64,000 nucleotides of DNA, taken from Paralithodes platypus (Eukaryota; Arthropoda; Malacostraca; Decapoda; Lithodidae). Below the pieces are notes generated by a model that searched no databases, was not told the origin of the DNA, and saw nothing but the letters and a program-made list of their open reading frames with translations. The stretch spans positions 57,547,432-57,611,431 of the forward strand of contig CM064502.1 of NCBI GenBank assembly GCA_032716605.1. The letters are read 5' to 3'. Shown here one piece after another: positions 1 through 11,400 of the stretch. The position numbers were made by a program, and so were the translations under genes. Position 1 is the stretch's first letter; each line of letters begins with the position of its first letter.

Positions 1-822
1 GAAACTGACACCCAGACTTAACGCCCTTAGGTCACTTGCTCACACAAAATTTGGACACAACAAAGAAACTACCACCACAGTATATAAACAATACATAAGA
101 TCAGTGATGGAATATGCAAGCCCAGCCTGGGCTTCTAACCTAGCTGAAACACATCATAAGACCTTACAGACTATTCAAAACAAAGCCCTGAAGATCATTA
201 CAGGCTGCACAGCTACTGCACCCACAGATCACCTACATCAAGAAACCAAAATCCTCAAAGTCAAAGACCATCTGGACATGAGAGGCACTCAATTCCTGGC
301 AGCAGCCTCCACGAACCAAGACCACCCACTAAACTACATGGCAACACACGGTATCACACACAATTATTGTCCTCTCTCCCTCCCTGCCCACCCCGAACCA
401 ACTTCCAGAAGCACATCCATACTCATATCTCTCACCGATCCATCCACTCACTCACAGACAACACGCAGCTGCATGCACGACCTCCCGAAATCCATCCTTC
501 CGAATCCTCCCTTCCTCGCGAGGACAGAGTCCACCTGGCCAGGCTGAGATGCGGACACCATCCAGCTCTCCTGAGCTATCAGAAGAGACTGGATGACTCC
601 GTTGTCGACGCCTGCCCGGGATGTAACACAGCACTCCATACCATTAAACACATCATAGAAGACTGCATTTCACACAACCACTTATGCCAACAACACAATC
701 TACACTCAAGGAGAGCTCTGTGGGAAAGCCCGATCGTGGCCATGGCCTTTCTCAGGGACTCGGGGCTGTTCGGCCAGGCAGCTTAGGGAACAACAACAAC
801 AACAACAACAACATAAGTTAGG
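1..822 (+). mobile_element. Non-LTR retrotransposon (LINE) 3' end, I/Jockey-like, frameshifted
   Basis: Two overlapping reading frames (104-547 and 367-786) together give the C-terminal part of a LINE reverse transcriptase protein. The first holds the region after the RT domain (YASPAWASNL near its start). The second holds a zinc-knuckle-like CPGC...HIIEDC pattern (C-x2-C...H-x4-C) near 618-665, typical of the C terminus of I- and Jockey-type elements. The frame change shows the copy is dead. It ends in an ACA-rich run (789-822). The same end, GGGGCTGTTCGGCCAGGCAGCTT followed by CAA repeats, occurs again at about 21,545-21,585. The 5' part lies outside the window. The exact clade is inferred. 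Confidence 0.72.
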
Positions 823-1667
823 TGTCATGTATAAATAAGGTGCCATCTAGTGTGGCAGAAAGGAAGCAACCAACACCTGGAAGCTCCACTGAGACTATCT
901 AGTGCGACACATATGAAGCACCCAACATCTGCTGCATCTTAAAGCTTTAATCATTAATCTCGGGGCCTCGTAAGAGTTACAGGCTACTGAACAGCCTAGT
1001 CCCGAAATTGAGAAATAGGGGAAAAACAAAAACAAAACTATAATCTGACTGTGTTACGATAAAACTAATAAAAAAAAAGCTTCGAATTGATCCAAAATAC
1101 ACAAAACCCTAACTATGCGTATACAGTAAATGCTTCCCCCATTGTGTGTATTACGTATGAATGATAAGTGCGTACATACTCCAAATACACCATACTCAAC
1201 TTCACAACACACTACAATGGAATAGGCTACCCATCCCAAAAACTGGGCTTGCAACCCTGACAAATTGCTGCCTTGAGAGATTGACCCATTGAGACCGTTC
1301 GGTGACAATAAACTCTACAAACAAATAAATAAATAACATAAATAAATAAAATACCAGCATATTATTATTACTATATTAATATTATTACTACAGTTAGATG
1401 GTCCAGAGTTCATTACAAGCCTTGGGGGAAAAATAAAAAAAAATAAAAAATTTGTTTTGCATGAAAACGGTCAAGGTGAGCACTTTTATTATTACCAACC
1501 TAATTTGTATACCTTTTTACAACATTTTCAGTAAAAGAAAAAAATAATAAAAGAAATAAATGAAATAAACGGTCGGCACTCGTAGGGTTAAAAACAATAT
1601 GATCATAAACATTGGTCCAAGTTCGTTATCGTAGTCAGGAAAAATGTATCATTAGGAAAATCGCGAG
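823..1667. other. AT-rich intergenic stretch, no gene seen
   Basis: Nothing recognisable as coding. It contains A-rich and TTATTA runs (about 1,360-1,460) and no convincing terminal repeats. Confidence 0.5.
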
Positions 1668-2275
1668 CCGTGTCATAGTCAGTCGAGCGTCGGCTGCTGA
1701 TCAAAGGGTCAGCGGATTGAACCCGCACTGTCAAAATGTTATCGGTAGATGTCAAGCCTGTGCAACTTGACCTAGCGATTCGTGACAAACGCCTAATGTT
1801 CATAGCTACCCCCAGACCTATGAGAGTTCCGTATGGAGCTCAGTGGTCTGGTTAATCTACTCTACAACTAACTAACCCCCTTAACCCCTTCTGTCCTTTT
1901 CACTTTATTCTGGCTACTATTAGACAATTTTATTAAGCTTAAAAGGACGGTTACCAATTAAAAGGCTACAGACTATCTCAATCCATCCTTTTAGCTACCA
2001 AATATCCTTCCCCAGCTGTACAAAATTGTCTAAATGTAGCTAAAATAAAGCAAAAAGACATCGTCGGTACGAAAGGGGTTAAATAATTATATGAATTACT
2101 TGTACGGCACCAGATTATAACTGCAGTACTGTATATGACCTGCCCAGCACATAAATTGTAATATAAATTATTTTGTTTTCTTTGTTTTGCCCGGGCTTGA
2201 CAACTACCAATAACATTTTGACGGTGCGGCCTCGATCCGCCGAACCTTTGATCAGCAGCCGACGCTCTACTATGA
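1668..2275. repeat. Inverted repeat of a tRNA-like sequence around a TTAA-A element
   Basis: About 80 bp at 1,680-1,770 (GTCGGCTGCTGATCAAAGGG) returns in reverse complement at 2,190-2,270 with roughly 85-90% identity by eye. Both copies include a degenerate B-box-like GGATTGAACCC/GGATCGAGGCC. The spacer carries the TTAA-A element at 1,881-2,082. These are probably two SINE fragments in opposite orientation. Confidence 0.55.
1881..2082. mobile_element. TTAA-A MITE, piggyBac-like, copy 1
   Basis: TTAA on both sides. Left end CCCCTTCTGTCC, right end GGTACGAAAGGGG. The two halves are roughly complementary (GGCTACTATTAGACAATTTT against AAATTGTCTAAATGTAGC), so the whole element can fold as one hairpin. 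Too small to encode a transposase. Confidence 0.75.
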
Positions 2276-2390
2276 TAATACTGTATAATAAAAATAAAAA
2301 TAATGATAATAAAAATAATAATATTAACTGACTGTTTATTGTTCACTTACAGCTGTGAGGCTGTAAATCTACAGTGTTTCTTAACCTAGG

Positions 2391-2815
2391 TACACTCAGA
2401 TACCATAGTCCCTAGCCCACTCATAAGAATTTGTGGACCCCTGTATGTTTTTCTTTATGCAATTATAACTCTCTGGATTGTGTTTTTGATACACTAGCCT
2501 TTCAATAAATAGTATATTATTATGTTCTCTCCACCAACCAGCTTTACTCCTAAACTCGATTAATGAAATTAATAAACACATGTGGCAGTCCGGCGATTCG
2601 AACCCAGGACGCTCACACCGAAAATCAACACACTTATACATTGCACCACGAAGTCAGTTAAAGAATGCTGCACAAGCCTACGATTATAGTTGCATAGTTG
2701 ATGTATAGAAACCTATATTCATAAATTCGTTTCCAGATATATATTTCCATAAATAAAAATAGGTGGAGTCCCCTAATATTTATGAGTGGGCTAGAGACTA
2801 TGGTATCCGACTGTA
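2391..2815. mobile_element. TA-flanked Tc1/mariner-like MITE carrying a SINE
   Basis: The left end TACACTCAGATACCATAGTC mirrors the right end GACTATGGTATCCGACTGTA. The subterminal CTAGCCCACTCATAAGAATT is also mirrored. A tRNA-like sequence (2,570-2,665, minus) sits inside. Relatives lie at 23,659-23,910 and, in part, at 47,836-48,065. Confidence 0.7.
2570..2665 (-). repeat. tRNA-derived SINE head
   Basis: On the minus strand CTTCGTGGTGCAATG resembles an A box and GGGTTCGAATC is a B box. The same family occurs at 60,259-60,470 and at 60,828-63,985 (split). Confidence 0.65.
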
Positions 2816-2864
2816 CAGTACAGTACAATGAATCTAGTAGCCTGAAATTGCTATAAAAGTTTAA

Positions 2865-3607
2865 TTAACCCTCTCCGACATATGACGCAATTTTGAGCCT
2901 ATTAGGGATACTTTAAAACCTTTGTTACCATCAGGGGTATTTAGAAACCTTTAGTTTAGTTACTTCAACCTCTGAAGTTGTCTTTGAGTTAGCTGTGGGC
3001 AGAAAACTAATTTTGGAGAGGTAATTATAAGAGTGAGAGAACTATTTCTTATTGCTATTTTTTTTTCTTCTATATTCCAACTACTTCCTCTCAGGCATAG
3101 GCTGAGAGCCTGTACAGTCCACCGCTCAACACGGTGAAGCCCGTGAGGTCTTGTTCCAGTCTGGGGAGTGAGACATGTGAAGCATCCATCATGGCTCGAA
3201 GCAGCTCCATCTCTGAAGTGGCTGGTTGCTTCGCTCAAGTGCTTCACCGTCTCACCCTCCAGACTCAGACCCTCACTCTCAGAACGCCACCTATTGAGCA
3301 GTGAACTCACTAGGCATTGTCCCCCTGTAACATATTTTGAATATGGGAATATTCATACAGTGTTATTTAATCAGGGAACAATGAGGGTATTTTTTTTGGC
3401 ATTTCGGTGGGCTTTGTGGTAATGCACTGATACTAGGTACAGCACAAATTCAATCCCAATAATATCTTCCCATTGACATATCGGGATTTGAACCCGGGTC
3501 CATTGGATTACCAATCCAGTGGCATGACCACTCCACCACACCTCCCCTCATGAAATCAATGAAATCAATCTGGCAACCTCTGCGTCATATGAGTCTGAAA
3601 GGGTTAA
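2865..3607. mobile_element. TTAA-K element, copy 2 (with SINE insertion)
   Basis: TTAA at both ends. The ends CCCTCTCCGACATATGACGC and GCGTCATATGAGTCTGAAAGGG are inverted repeats. The interior (about 2,920-3,050: CATCAGGGGTATTTAGAAA, TTGAGTTAGCTGTGGGCAGAAAA) matches the copy at 8,542-9,031 in opposite orientation. It is longer than that copy, partly because of a tRNA-like insertion at 3,455-3,560. Confidence 0.65.
3455..3560 (-). repeat. tRNA-derived SINE head
   Basis: The minus strand reads GGTGGAGTGGTCATGCCACT (A-box region) and GGGTTCAAATCCCG (B box). It lacks a clean acceptor stem, so it is a SINE head rather than a working tRNA gene. Confidence 0.65.
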
Positions 3608-5160
3608 GAATGTACTAATTATCCCATAACTATCGGACAGCTCATAGTGGATATTCAGACTCAGATATAATTCGAACAGGTACGACACCTCTTGTATGCC
3701 TAGATTCTTCCTATCTATCTATCTATCTATCTATATACTCAGGCCCAATCCCCACTTTTCCTACTTTATTTTACTTATTTATTTTTTGTTTTGGGGGTAT
3801 GGCCGACTCAAGACAGAGCAAGAATAGAGATAACAATGAACACTCAAAAACAAAATACAAATTAACACACATCTAGGTCATCCAGGAGAAGACTCAGAGA
3901 TTCTTCCTACTTCATATTATTGAGGTCAATTATTGGAGTCAAAAAGTGATACCGTGAAATGACCTAGCTTCGGACGGGGGCTATACTTCGGACATTTCTG
4001 GATAAAGGTATGTAAGCTACAGTTATGGAAAAATGACTGCATTATGGAAGAACACCGCAGACATACTTGTTTTTCCATAACATCATGTATTTATCCCATA
4101 ACTGTGGTTCATTGTACATTTTTTCGAGAGCGTACGAAGTTACCTCCCCGTCCGAAGTTACATCATGTTACCGGTACTGTATGTGCACCTGGACACAATG
4201 AAAGGATTACTTATATCTGCAAAAATGAAAATTAAACTAAACATATCAATTGTGAGTTTGTCACATTTATTATCAAGCTAATGTACACTCGAGGGAAAAA
4301 CAGTCTTTACACTGGTGAACTGAATATATGTGTGTGAACGGAATGAACCAGGTGAAATATATCTTTACTGTATTATCACAAAATTTCGATCGACTTCCAG
4401 AATGTTTAGAGCGTTAGTGTAAAGATTGTTTTTTCCTTGAGTGTACTAGCATCATTTTCATTTAGCACAAGACAATTTTTACATTATTATCGACACTACC
4501 ATTATATATTATGCATTCTCGAATACTGAATATTAATCTAAGCATGTCTTCATTACTTTCATTGATTTCATGAATTAGGTTTATTTGTAAGTTAGAGGGT
4601 TGGTGAAAAAATTATTAATTTATCCAGGTTCAGGAGTAATTCCTAGCGAGGCTTTCCTTTGTGGTTAAGTGCCCCATCAATTACCCCTTCCATGTGTCTA
4701 ATAATTTGGCTATCATAGTGCAGTTGGGAGTATTTATAAGCTTAGATTAATATGCAGTATTCGAAAATGCATAATATATCGTAGTGCATAAACCTTTAAC
4801 TGCCTTGATAGCGTAATGCTTAGAGTATTCATTCCTTTCATTGATTTCATTAATTAGGTTTATTTGTAAGTTAATTGGTGGGTTGGATTTTTTGTTTTTC
4901 ATTTATCTCGATGTATTTAAAAAAAAATCAGCTTTACTACAAATTAATATTTGAGAGCAGTCTTAGTAAAATGCTGTACGTGTAACACAAAGTCATAATT
5001 ATACCTTATCAAATACTGGTACAGGTACTGTACTATAAATGTGATCAAAGTTAGAGAAACTTTAGAGAGAATAGTAACATATCAGTAAAATGTGGAGGAA
5101 AAAAAAATCATGCTAAGAAACAATTATATCTACAGTACATGCTAAATACTATCTAAATTG
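3608..5160. other. AT-rich non-coding stretch with SSR and SINE remnants
   Basis: An (ATCT)n microsatellite lies at about 3,709-3,735. A diverged copy of the SINE also seen at 60,259-60,470 spans about 4,700-4,870 (CTTAGATTAATATGCAGTATTCGAAAATGCATAAT, then TTTAACTGCCTTGATAGCG). No gene seen. Confidence 0.5.
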
Positions 5161-5164
5161 GTGA

Positions 5165-5710
5165 TGGGCTGGTATATCAGAATGAGAGTTAAGCGTTCTC
5201 TACCATACCCATAGCTTACTCTGACTTTCTTTCACTCATATCCCAAATTGACTAATTCCTCGAACGTGACGATAGTGCGTTGTTATGTGTGCGATTAGTT
5301 TGCTTGGGAAACAGATTAACTTGCTCATGTAGTAATGTACACCCTATGTGGTGGATTGTGTTCTTTTATTTCATAAATTTTAGTTTAGTAAGCGTGGTTT
5401 CCACATAGCGATTTTGATAAGTTATATTGTCTTTGTCCAAGTTTTGGTTTGTTTAGTTTGCAAGTTTTACATTTTAATAATTCAGAATAAGAGTTAAGCG
5501 TTCTCTACCATGCCCATAGCTTACTCTGACTTTTTCTTTCACTTATGTATTTTCTAGATCCCAAGTGGCGGCGTCTCTTCCGTGGGTTGACCTCTCTACT
5601 GTCAACCTAAGTTGGCAGACTGGGAGCCAAAGCATCACATTTTTCCCTTGCCCCTCAACTTTCTCTTCATAACTGCTAAGGGGCACAGGGCCCTGGGAGG
5701 GGCTTCGGTG
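5165..5710 (+). repeat. Dispersed repeat, two partial copies
   Basis: The phrase GGTATATCAGAATGAG...CTACCATACCCATAGCTTACTCTGACTTT occurs at 5,169-5,228 and again, in part, at 5,485-5,533. A third copy at 21,181-21,590 continues into a LINE-like 3' tail. The region 5,560-5,700 matches 21,270-21,400, ending GGGGCACAGGGCCCTGGG. Confidence 0.6.
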
Positions 5711-5965
5711 TAATCTTTTAATGACAAGTTTCTACTGTACTGTAGTAACACAATATGAACGCTACTGAATCCGCTGATGTGTAAAACTGGCAATTATGAC
5801 AATAGAAAACACAATTTTTTTAACACCATCCACTTGTTTCTCATTCTCCCAATTCACTTATATACCACAAGGAATTATTATTCAGTTTGGTACAATACAT
5901 GATTAGATTAATATCCAGTCTTCGATAAATGGATATCAATCGTGGTCATGTGCTGTACTTCTAAC

Positions 5966-6065
5966 TGTCTTGATGGTGTAATAGTTAGAGCGTGTAAATT
6001 CTCTATGTGATAGCCTGGGTTCGAATCTTGGGAGAATCACATGCACTCATTAATTCATTGGGAGG
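5966..6065 (+). repeat. tRNA-derived SINE head
   Basis: CTTGATGGTGTAATAGTTAG (A-box region), then GGGTTCGAATC (B box), followed by CACATGCACTCATTAATTCATT. Related copies on the minus strand lie at 23,062-23,152 and 39,285-39,378. Confidence 0.65.
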
Positions 6066-6167
6066 TGTTTGGTGTTGGAGTGAAGTAAATAAATTAGATT
6101 ACAGTATTCGTGAATTTCATTTGGGGTGTAATTGGTGTTAAGAAAGATGTTAAAAATAATATTAGAG

Positions 6168-7256
6168 TTAAGACGGGGTAATTTCGCCGCAGCGCTAATA
6201 ATTTGCATTCAAACGCCGATATCTCCGAAACTATTGCATGGATTCGGCTGCAGTTTGGCTTAGGTTGTAGAGCAGTTTTGATTTAGGTTGTGGAGCAAGT
6301 TTGACTTAGGTTGTATAGCTAGTTGGCTTAGGTTTTGTTGCAGTTTCGCGGGGCCTGGAGCCGGGGCTAGAGGCGCGTCTGATGGTATGGTCGGGTGTGT
6401 GTGGGGGAGTTTGTGGGTGGTTTGTATGTGTGTTTGTTTGTATGTTTGCGTGTGACACAGTGTTGGCAGTAGCCGTCAGCTGGTACTTTGCACTAGCAAC
6501 CTACACGAGACACGTCCACACCCGCACTAAATACTTCCACACCTGTAGGCCTAATAAATACGTCCACACCCGCACTACATGTCCACAACTCCACACCCGC
6601 ACTAGACACAGTGGCGCCTAGGGCTACATGTGTGACACACCTGCATCTCTGCCCGCCCTGTTCAGTTGTGCGCGTGCGTGCGACGTTTTTCTATTGGCAT
6701 GTTTAGTGTCAGTTTGGGTTTGTGAATGTTATCATTGCTTTTACCTGCGCGCTAGTGTTTTGTCTGGCCATTAATCATATATGTAGTCGATTCCGAATCA
6801 ATAAGGGAGTTTGAAAGTAATCTTGATAAAGCATGGGGAAGACAAGATTTGAAGTTTGATTATAAAACAAAAATACAGAATAGTAAAAATGTTGCGTCTG
6901 CTACCGCCGCCGCCAACACCGTGAACGACCGCAGCAGTGCAAGTACTGGTACTGAGCTGGATACACAGGCATAGTTTGCCTTTTTCCAGAGGATCTACTG
7001 TAAGAAACTGTAAGAATATAATGTTATCTAGTTTACTAGCTACAGTAGATGATGCGTAAAATAGGTCGCCGCGAGAGTAACTTTCTTAAAAAAATCGGCA
7101 GCATGACCAAAACATTATATTTTTGTTTTTGTTTTTTGGGCATCTATAGCAGAAAGGCTGAATGTATAGATAAAAAATTTAAAAATTTAAAATTCCATTT
7201 GTGGCAGTTTCTATTCGTCAAAATACGCGATTTTCGGCAAAATTACCCCGTCTTAC
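6168..7256. mobile_element. About 1.1-kb element with 20-bp terminal inverted repeats
   Basis: The left end TAAGACGGGGTAATTTCGCCG mirrors the right end CGGCAAAATTACCCCGTCTTA with one mismatch. The left flank is TTAA and the right is TTAC. The interior has about four 26-bp copies of TTAGGTTGTAGAGC-like sequence (6,255-6,345). It also has a reading frame at about 6,800-6,974 whose product (FESNLDKAWGRQDLKF) looks like the C terminus of a LINE protein. No transposase is visible. Confidence 0.65.
6890..7016 (+). mobile_element. LINE 3'-end fragment
   Basis: It carries the last codons of a LINE-like ORF (ending TAG at 6,972-6,974) and about 40 bp of 3'UTR. The same sequence (CAGAGGATCTACTGTAAGAAACTG) recurs inverted at 20,081-20,146 and 52,976-53,092, so this is a commonly deposited 5'-truncated tail. 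Confidence 0.55.
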
Positions 7257-7295
7257 CCTATCATTATTATTAACACCATAAAATTGTGTTGCTCA

Positions 7296-7984
7296 TTAAC
7301 CCATATAGTACCAGGGACGTCCTTTTTATCATATTCTAGCAACTACTAGACGATTATTTTCAGCTTAGGAAGGACCTCTAACAATATCAAGGCTTCAAAC
7401 TATCTCGACTAACCCTTTAACCCTTCCTACCCGGCCAGTCTTGCCTAAGGACGGTCGCCCGTACCCGGGCGAAATGGCTGAAAAACGTCTAGGCCTAGGC
7501 TACCGTATTTATGTTTATTTTCACTGCTAGAACTTTCCCACTCATCTATAATCGTAGTGCGGGTTTCAATCTGTATTTTGGCGTCGAGTAGAGCTCTGTA
7601 AGTCAACTGGTTCAGTTGTGATGACGATTTCAGTGGAGCAAATATTGCAGAGATGTTGCCAATATGGGGGCTTTTCAGACACTAATTTCGTCTGACGTCA
7701 GAACAATAACATTGAAGAGTCTTCTCCTTCTTGTTTTCGGAGGTGCGGTGACGCAACGCTTGGGTTTGTTGACATACGGCGTTCAGACCAAGCTTAATTA
7801 GGCTATTAAGCTGCCGTCTTAGGTAAGGACGGCCGGGTAGCTGCCCTTCTGCCGAGCTGTCCTTACCTAAGGCAGCCCGGGTAGGAAGGGTTAAACTAAC
7901 ACAGATCTTTCCTAAGCTGCATAATATCATCTAAATATAGCTAGCATAAATTATACCACACGTCGCTGGTACTCAAAGGGTTAA
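7296..7984. mobile_element. TTAA-A MITE, interrupted copy abutting the ZC3H10-like stop codon
   Basis: Outer TTAA at 7,296-7,299 and 7,981-7,984. The ends are CCCATATAGTACCAGGGACGT and ACGTCGCTGGTACTCAAAGGG. The two halves of the hairpin (7,300-7,416 and 7,895-7,980) are separated by the TTAA-B insertion. The right end lies two bases from the stop codon of the neighbouring gene. Confidence 0.8.
7417..7894. mobile_element. TTAA-B MITE nested in TTAA-A
   Basis: 478 bp flanked by TTAA. The termini CCCTTCCTACCCGG and CCGGGTAGGAAGGG are perfect 14-bp inverted repeats. The subterminal CTTAGGTAAGGACGGCCGGG repeats in both orientations near 7,820 and 7,862. CCC termini with TTAA target duplication suggest the piggyBac superfamily. 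It contains no long ORF. Confidence 0.8.
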
Positions 7985-7986
7985 GT

Positions 7987-8499
7987 TCACTGATAGCCTC
8001 TATAGCCGGACATACTGGTACCCCCCATACCAAACTGCCTACCCCTGCCCCTACTTCTCTGGTTCCCCTTGTGCTCTCTACCTCCAATGTTACCCTGCCA
8101 CGGCCGGGACCCGTCCCGCATCATCCCCCCCATGTTCCCGTTAGCCCCCTGGTTGTCCTGGAGGGCATTCTGACTCAGCATATCCAAGGTGCGCATGTCT
8201 TCCTCCCAGGTGGAGCTCCGAGTCTTGTTCCAGTTACTACCCTGCTCTCGGTCGTTATTGTCATACTTTTGAGAGCTGGGTTCCCCGAGGAGAGCCAGTG
8301 CTTCTCTGGCGGCTTTCTCCCAGTGCATAGGCTCGGCTGGTGTTTCGTGGTTGGGCTTCCAGGACTTTGAGCTGCTGCCGCGATTATAGTCATGGCTTCT
8401 CTCGTCTCGCGTGCCGTGCCTCATACCACCACCTTGGAAGTCACGACTCCCTCGGTCGTCCACACCCTGGCCACCAATATTCCAGCCGGAATCTCCACT
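7987..8499 (-). CDS. ZC3H10: ZC3H10-like exon 4 (last coding exon)
   Basis: 170 codons plus TGA with acceptor CTACCTTTTCCAG|AGTGG. The polar, G/R/N/Q-rich tail contains a short conserved-looking helix-like patch (MHWEKAAREALALLGE) and ends in RG-type residues (RSRGRGRQFGMGG), as in many RNA-binding proteins. The stop codon sits two bases from a transposon end. Confidence 0.82.
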   Translation of the reverse strand, partial: SGDSGWNIGGQGVDDRGSRDFQGGGMRHGTRDERSHDYNRGSSSKSWKPNHETPAEPMHWEKAAREALALLGEPSSQKYDNNDREQGSNWNKTRSSTWEEDMRTLDMLSQNALQDNQGANGNMGGMMRDGSRPWQGNIGGREHKGNQRSRGRGRQFGMGGTSMSGYRGYQ

Positions 8500-11400
8500 C
8501 TGGAAAAGGTAGCAAAAAGAAACTTGTAATAATATAATTTATTAACCCTTTCACGCATGTATGGACACGGGCGTTGCAGATTAGCAATCATAAATAGAGT
8601 TCTCTCAATCATATAATTACCTCTCCAAAATTATTTTTCTGCCCACAGCTAACTCAAAGACAACTGCAGAGATTGAAGTAAATAAATTAAAGTTTTCTAA
8701 ACACCCCTGATGGTCACAAAGGCTTTGACCCTCGGAATCTGGGAGGCCTCATGTGAGGCCAAAAAAAAAACAAAAAGAAAAAAGAGCAGGGGAGATATCA
8801 TATGATGCAAAATGCGCGGCTAAAATCATCATAACACGGCAACCACGAGTCGTAGTGATGTCATCTTAACGGCATTCTACAGACAACAAAAAAGTTCTAC
8901 ATTTTGAAAAAAAATTGACTGCTCTGGGTGGTCTCAATCAGTAGCTACTGAATTATGAAGTTTCCCTGTACAAAATTGGCCCCGGACACAGCGATCGGGA
9001 TCATATGAGCACCCCGGATCCCATGGGTTAAAGTACTGTATCCCAGAATAGGCTCAATGGCTTTTATTTCGCACCTCACACAATAACCGCTCAATGTACA
9101 GTACAGTGTTCTAGTCTTCACCCATCGCAAGACAATAACCGCTCAATGTACAGTACAGTGTTCTAGTCTTCACCCATCGCAAGACAACAACCGCTCAATG
9201 TACAGTACAGTGTTCTAGTCTTCACCCATCGCAAGACAACAACCGCTCAATGTACAGTACAGTGTTCTAGTCTTCACCCATCGCAAGACAACACCGATTA
9301 CTGCCTCTGGTATATATATAAAACCTAGGTTAGGCCATTTATTTGCAGAGATATGAGTATTGGTAAATGACAAAACTCGGGAGTTCACACGATTCTAGGC
9401 TCCCGGCCGCCATAACTGATCTACTTATTTTCACCATAAAAACTGAACCACTTGGTCTAGAGACTTCTAGTCTTCTCCGATCACAAGATAACAATGAGTA
9501 CTGCTGCTGGATGTACAGGCATATATTATTATGTTTTTTTACACCAACCAACTTCACATCTAAACTCAATGAATGAAATCAACAAATACATGTGGCACTC
9601 TGAGGACTCGACCCCAGGATACTCAAATCGAAATTCCGCGCACTATGCATTACGCTATCAAGACATACTGTAGGTTAGGCTATTTTTTTTTAGTATTTAT
9701 AAGTGTGCCAAAATGCAGAGAATTGAACAAAACATCCGGTTCCAGTGATCGCGGGGAGGTTTAAATCACTGTTCGGCGAGGGTAAAAACATAGCGATAAC
9801 ATACGTGTTTCGTCTCGCGGCAGCTGAAATAACATTCTAGTGCAAGCGGTAATGGAAAATATTAGCTTGATTATTAATAACTTATCTGAGACTGAGAGGG
9901 TTAACGTGGCTCTAAAGAACCAGGACACTGAAAACAAGCAAAACATCATGATCAAACTAACCTTTTCTCTGAAGTAGTCTCCTCCTCCTCCCCTGGCACC
10001 ACCACCCCCTCCTCCTCCCAGCTTACCCCTGGAAGTCTTCAGATCTGAGATCAATCTGTCATTCTCTTGTTCCACCTTCTTCATTCTGTCCAAAACCCTG
10101 TCCATCTCTCTGTGTGCCGCATCCAACTTCCTCCTCTCGTCATTGAGTGCAGCTTGGGTATCATTAAACTTTCTACTGTCTTCGTTGAAGACTTTCGATT
10201 GCATGCTAATGGTTCTCTGTAATTCGCTGTTGGTGCGTTCCAGATGACGTACCGTATCTTGCGCCTTCAGACGATCCTCTACGAGGGTTGTGTTGATCGC
10301 TGTCAGATTCAACATGGCTGACTGATGGGAGTTGGAGGTCTCAATGACTTCCGATTTCAACCTAGAATTCTCGTGCATCAACTGGTCAATCCTGTCTTGG
10401 AGTTCGTGGACCTTCATATCGGCATCTCTTTCTATATCGGCCTTAAGATTTTGGAGCCTCATCATTTCCTGCATCATCTTCTCCGACTCGACAATAGAAT
10501 CAAGACGTTCACCGTCAAAGTCTTTACGTTCATCGTAGCCCCGATCCATCATGTTATCTGGTGGTATCCCCTGGTTGTCATCAAAGTTCCTGGGCCTCTT
10601 ACGCTGCGGTTCAAAGTCATCGAGGGGCCTGAGGGAGTTGCGTAGGTCTTCCTCTGGTGGCATGTCATTAAATACCTGTACATCAGGGGGCCCCGGTGGA
10701 ATTCCCTTCCCTCCGTCATTAGGCCCCAACATGAACTCCAGCTCATCACGCAGGGCAAAGTATACTTGATTCTCATATTCTTTAACGTCCCCGTGGTAAA
10801 GCGAGCAATTTGGTCGATTGCATATACCTTGCAGCGAATTCTGAAAAAATAGAACATTAAATTGTAATTAAATTACTGCAAAGTACAGTCAGGTCTCGAT
10901 ATACAGTACTGTACATACGTTTTATAGAGGCCTACACGGATTTGGTTGGACACGGTAACCCCAAAAGTTCCAAAGTCGGCCACAACACGGAAAAGTCGGG
11001 ATCATACACGGGTGGCGGCCCAAGCCTAGGTATATATAAATGATTAAGAATGTTATTTATGCATCAAATCTCTGTCTGTCTATCTATCTAATGTATCTAT
11101 CTCCCTTATACATAAATATAACTATCTTATTTACTCCCTTAAACATAAATATAACTATGTCTTATTTGGTCTTTTTGTAATCTATGAATCATTTCTAATA
11201 CTGTACGATGAAATTGAAAAAAAAATATATCCTTCTAACACACGTAATAAAATGAAAGAGTCAATAAAAATGTCTCCTTTGTCTTTTCAGAAATTTAAGT
11301 ATTCCAGTATTTTGCCTACCTATCTCCCCCATGTTAATTTTTTTCATTAAAAAAAAATAGAAGGGTCTGGTAAATGAGTTTGGAACAGTGTGCGAAAAAC

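Noticed and set aside
9081..9291. CRISPR-like array
   Set aside because: Units are contiguous with no unique spacers, and this is a eukaryotic intron.
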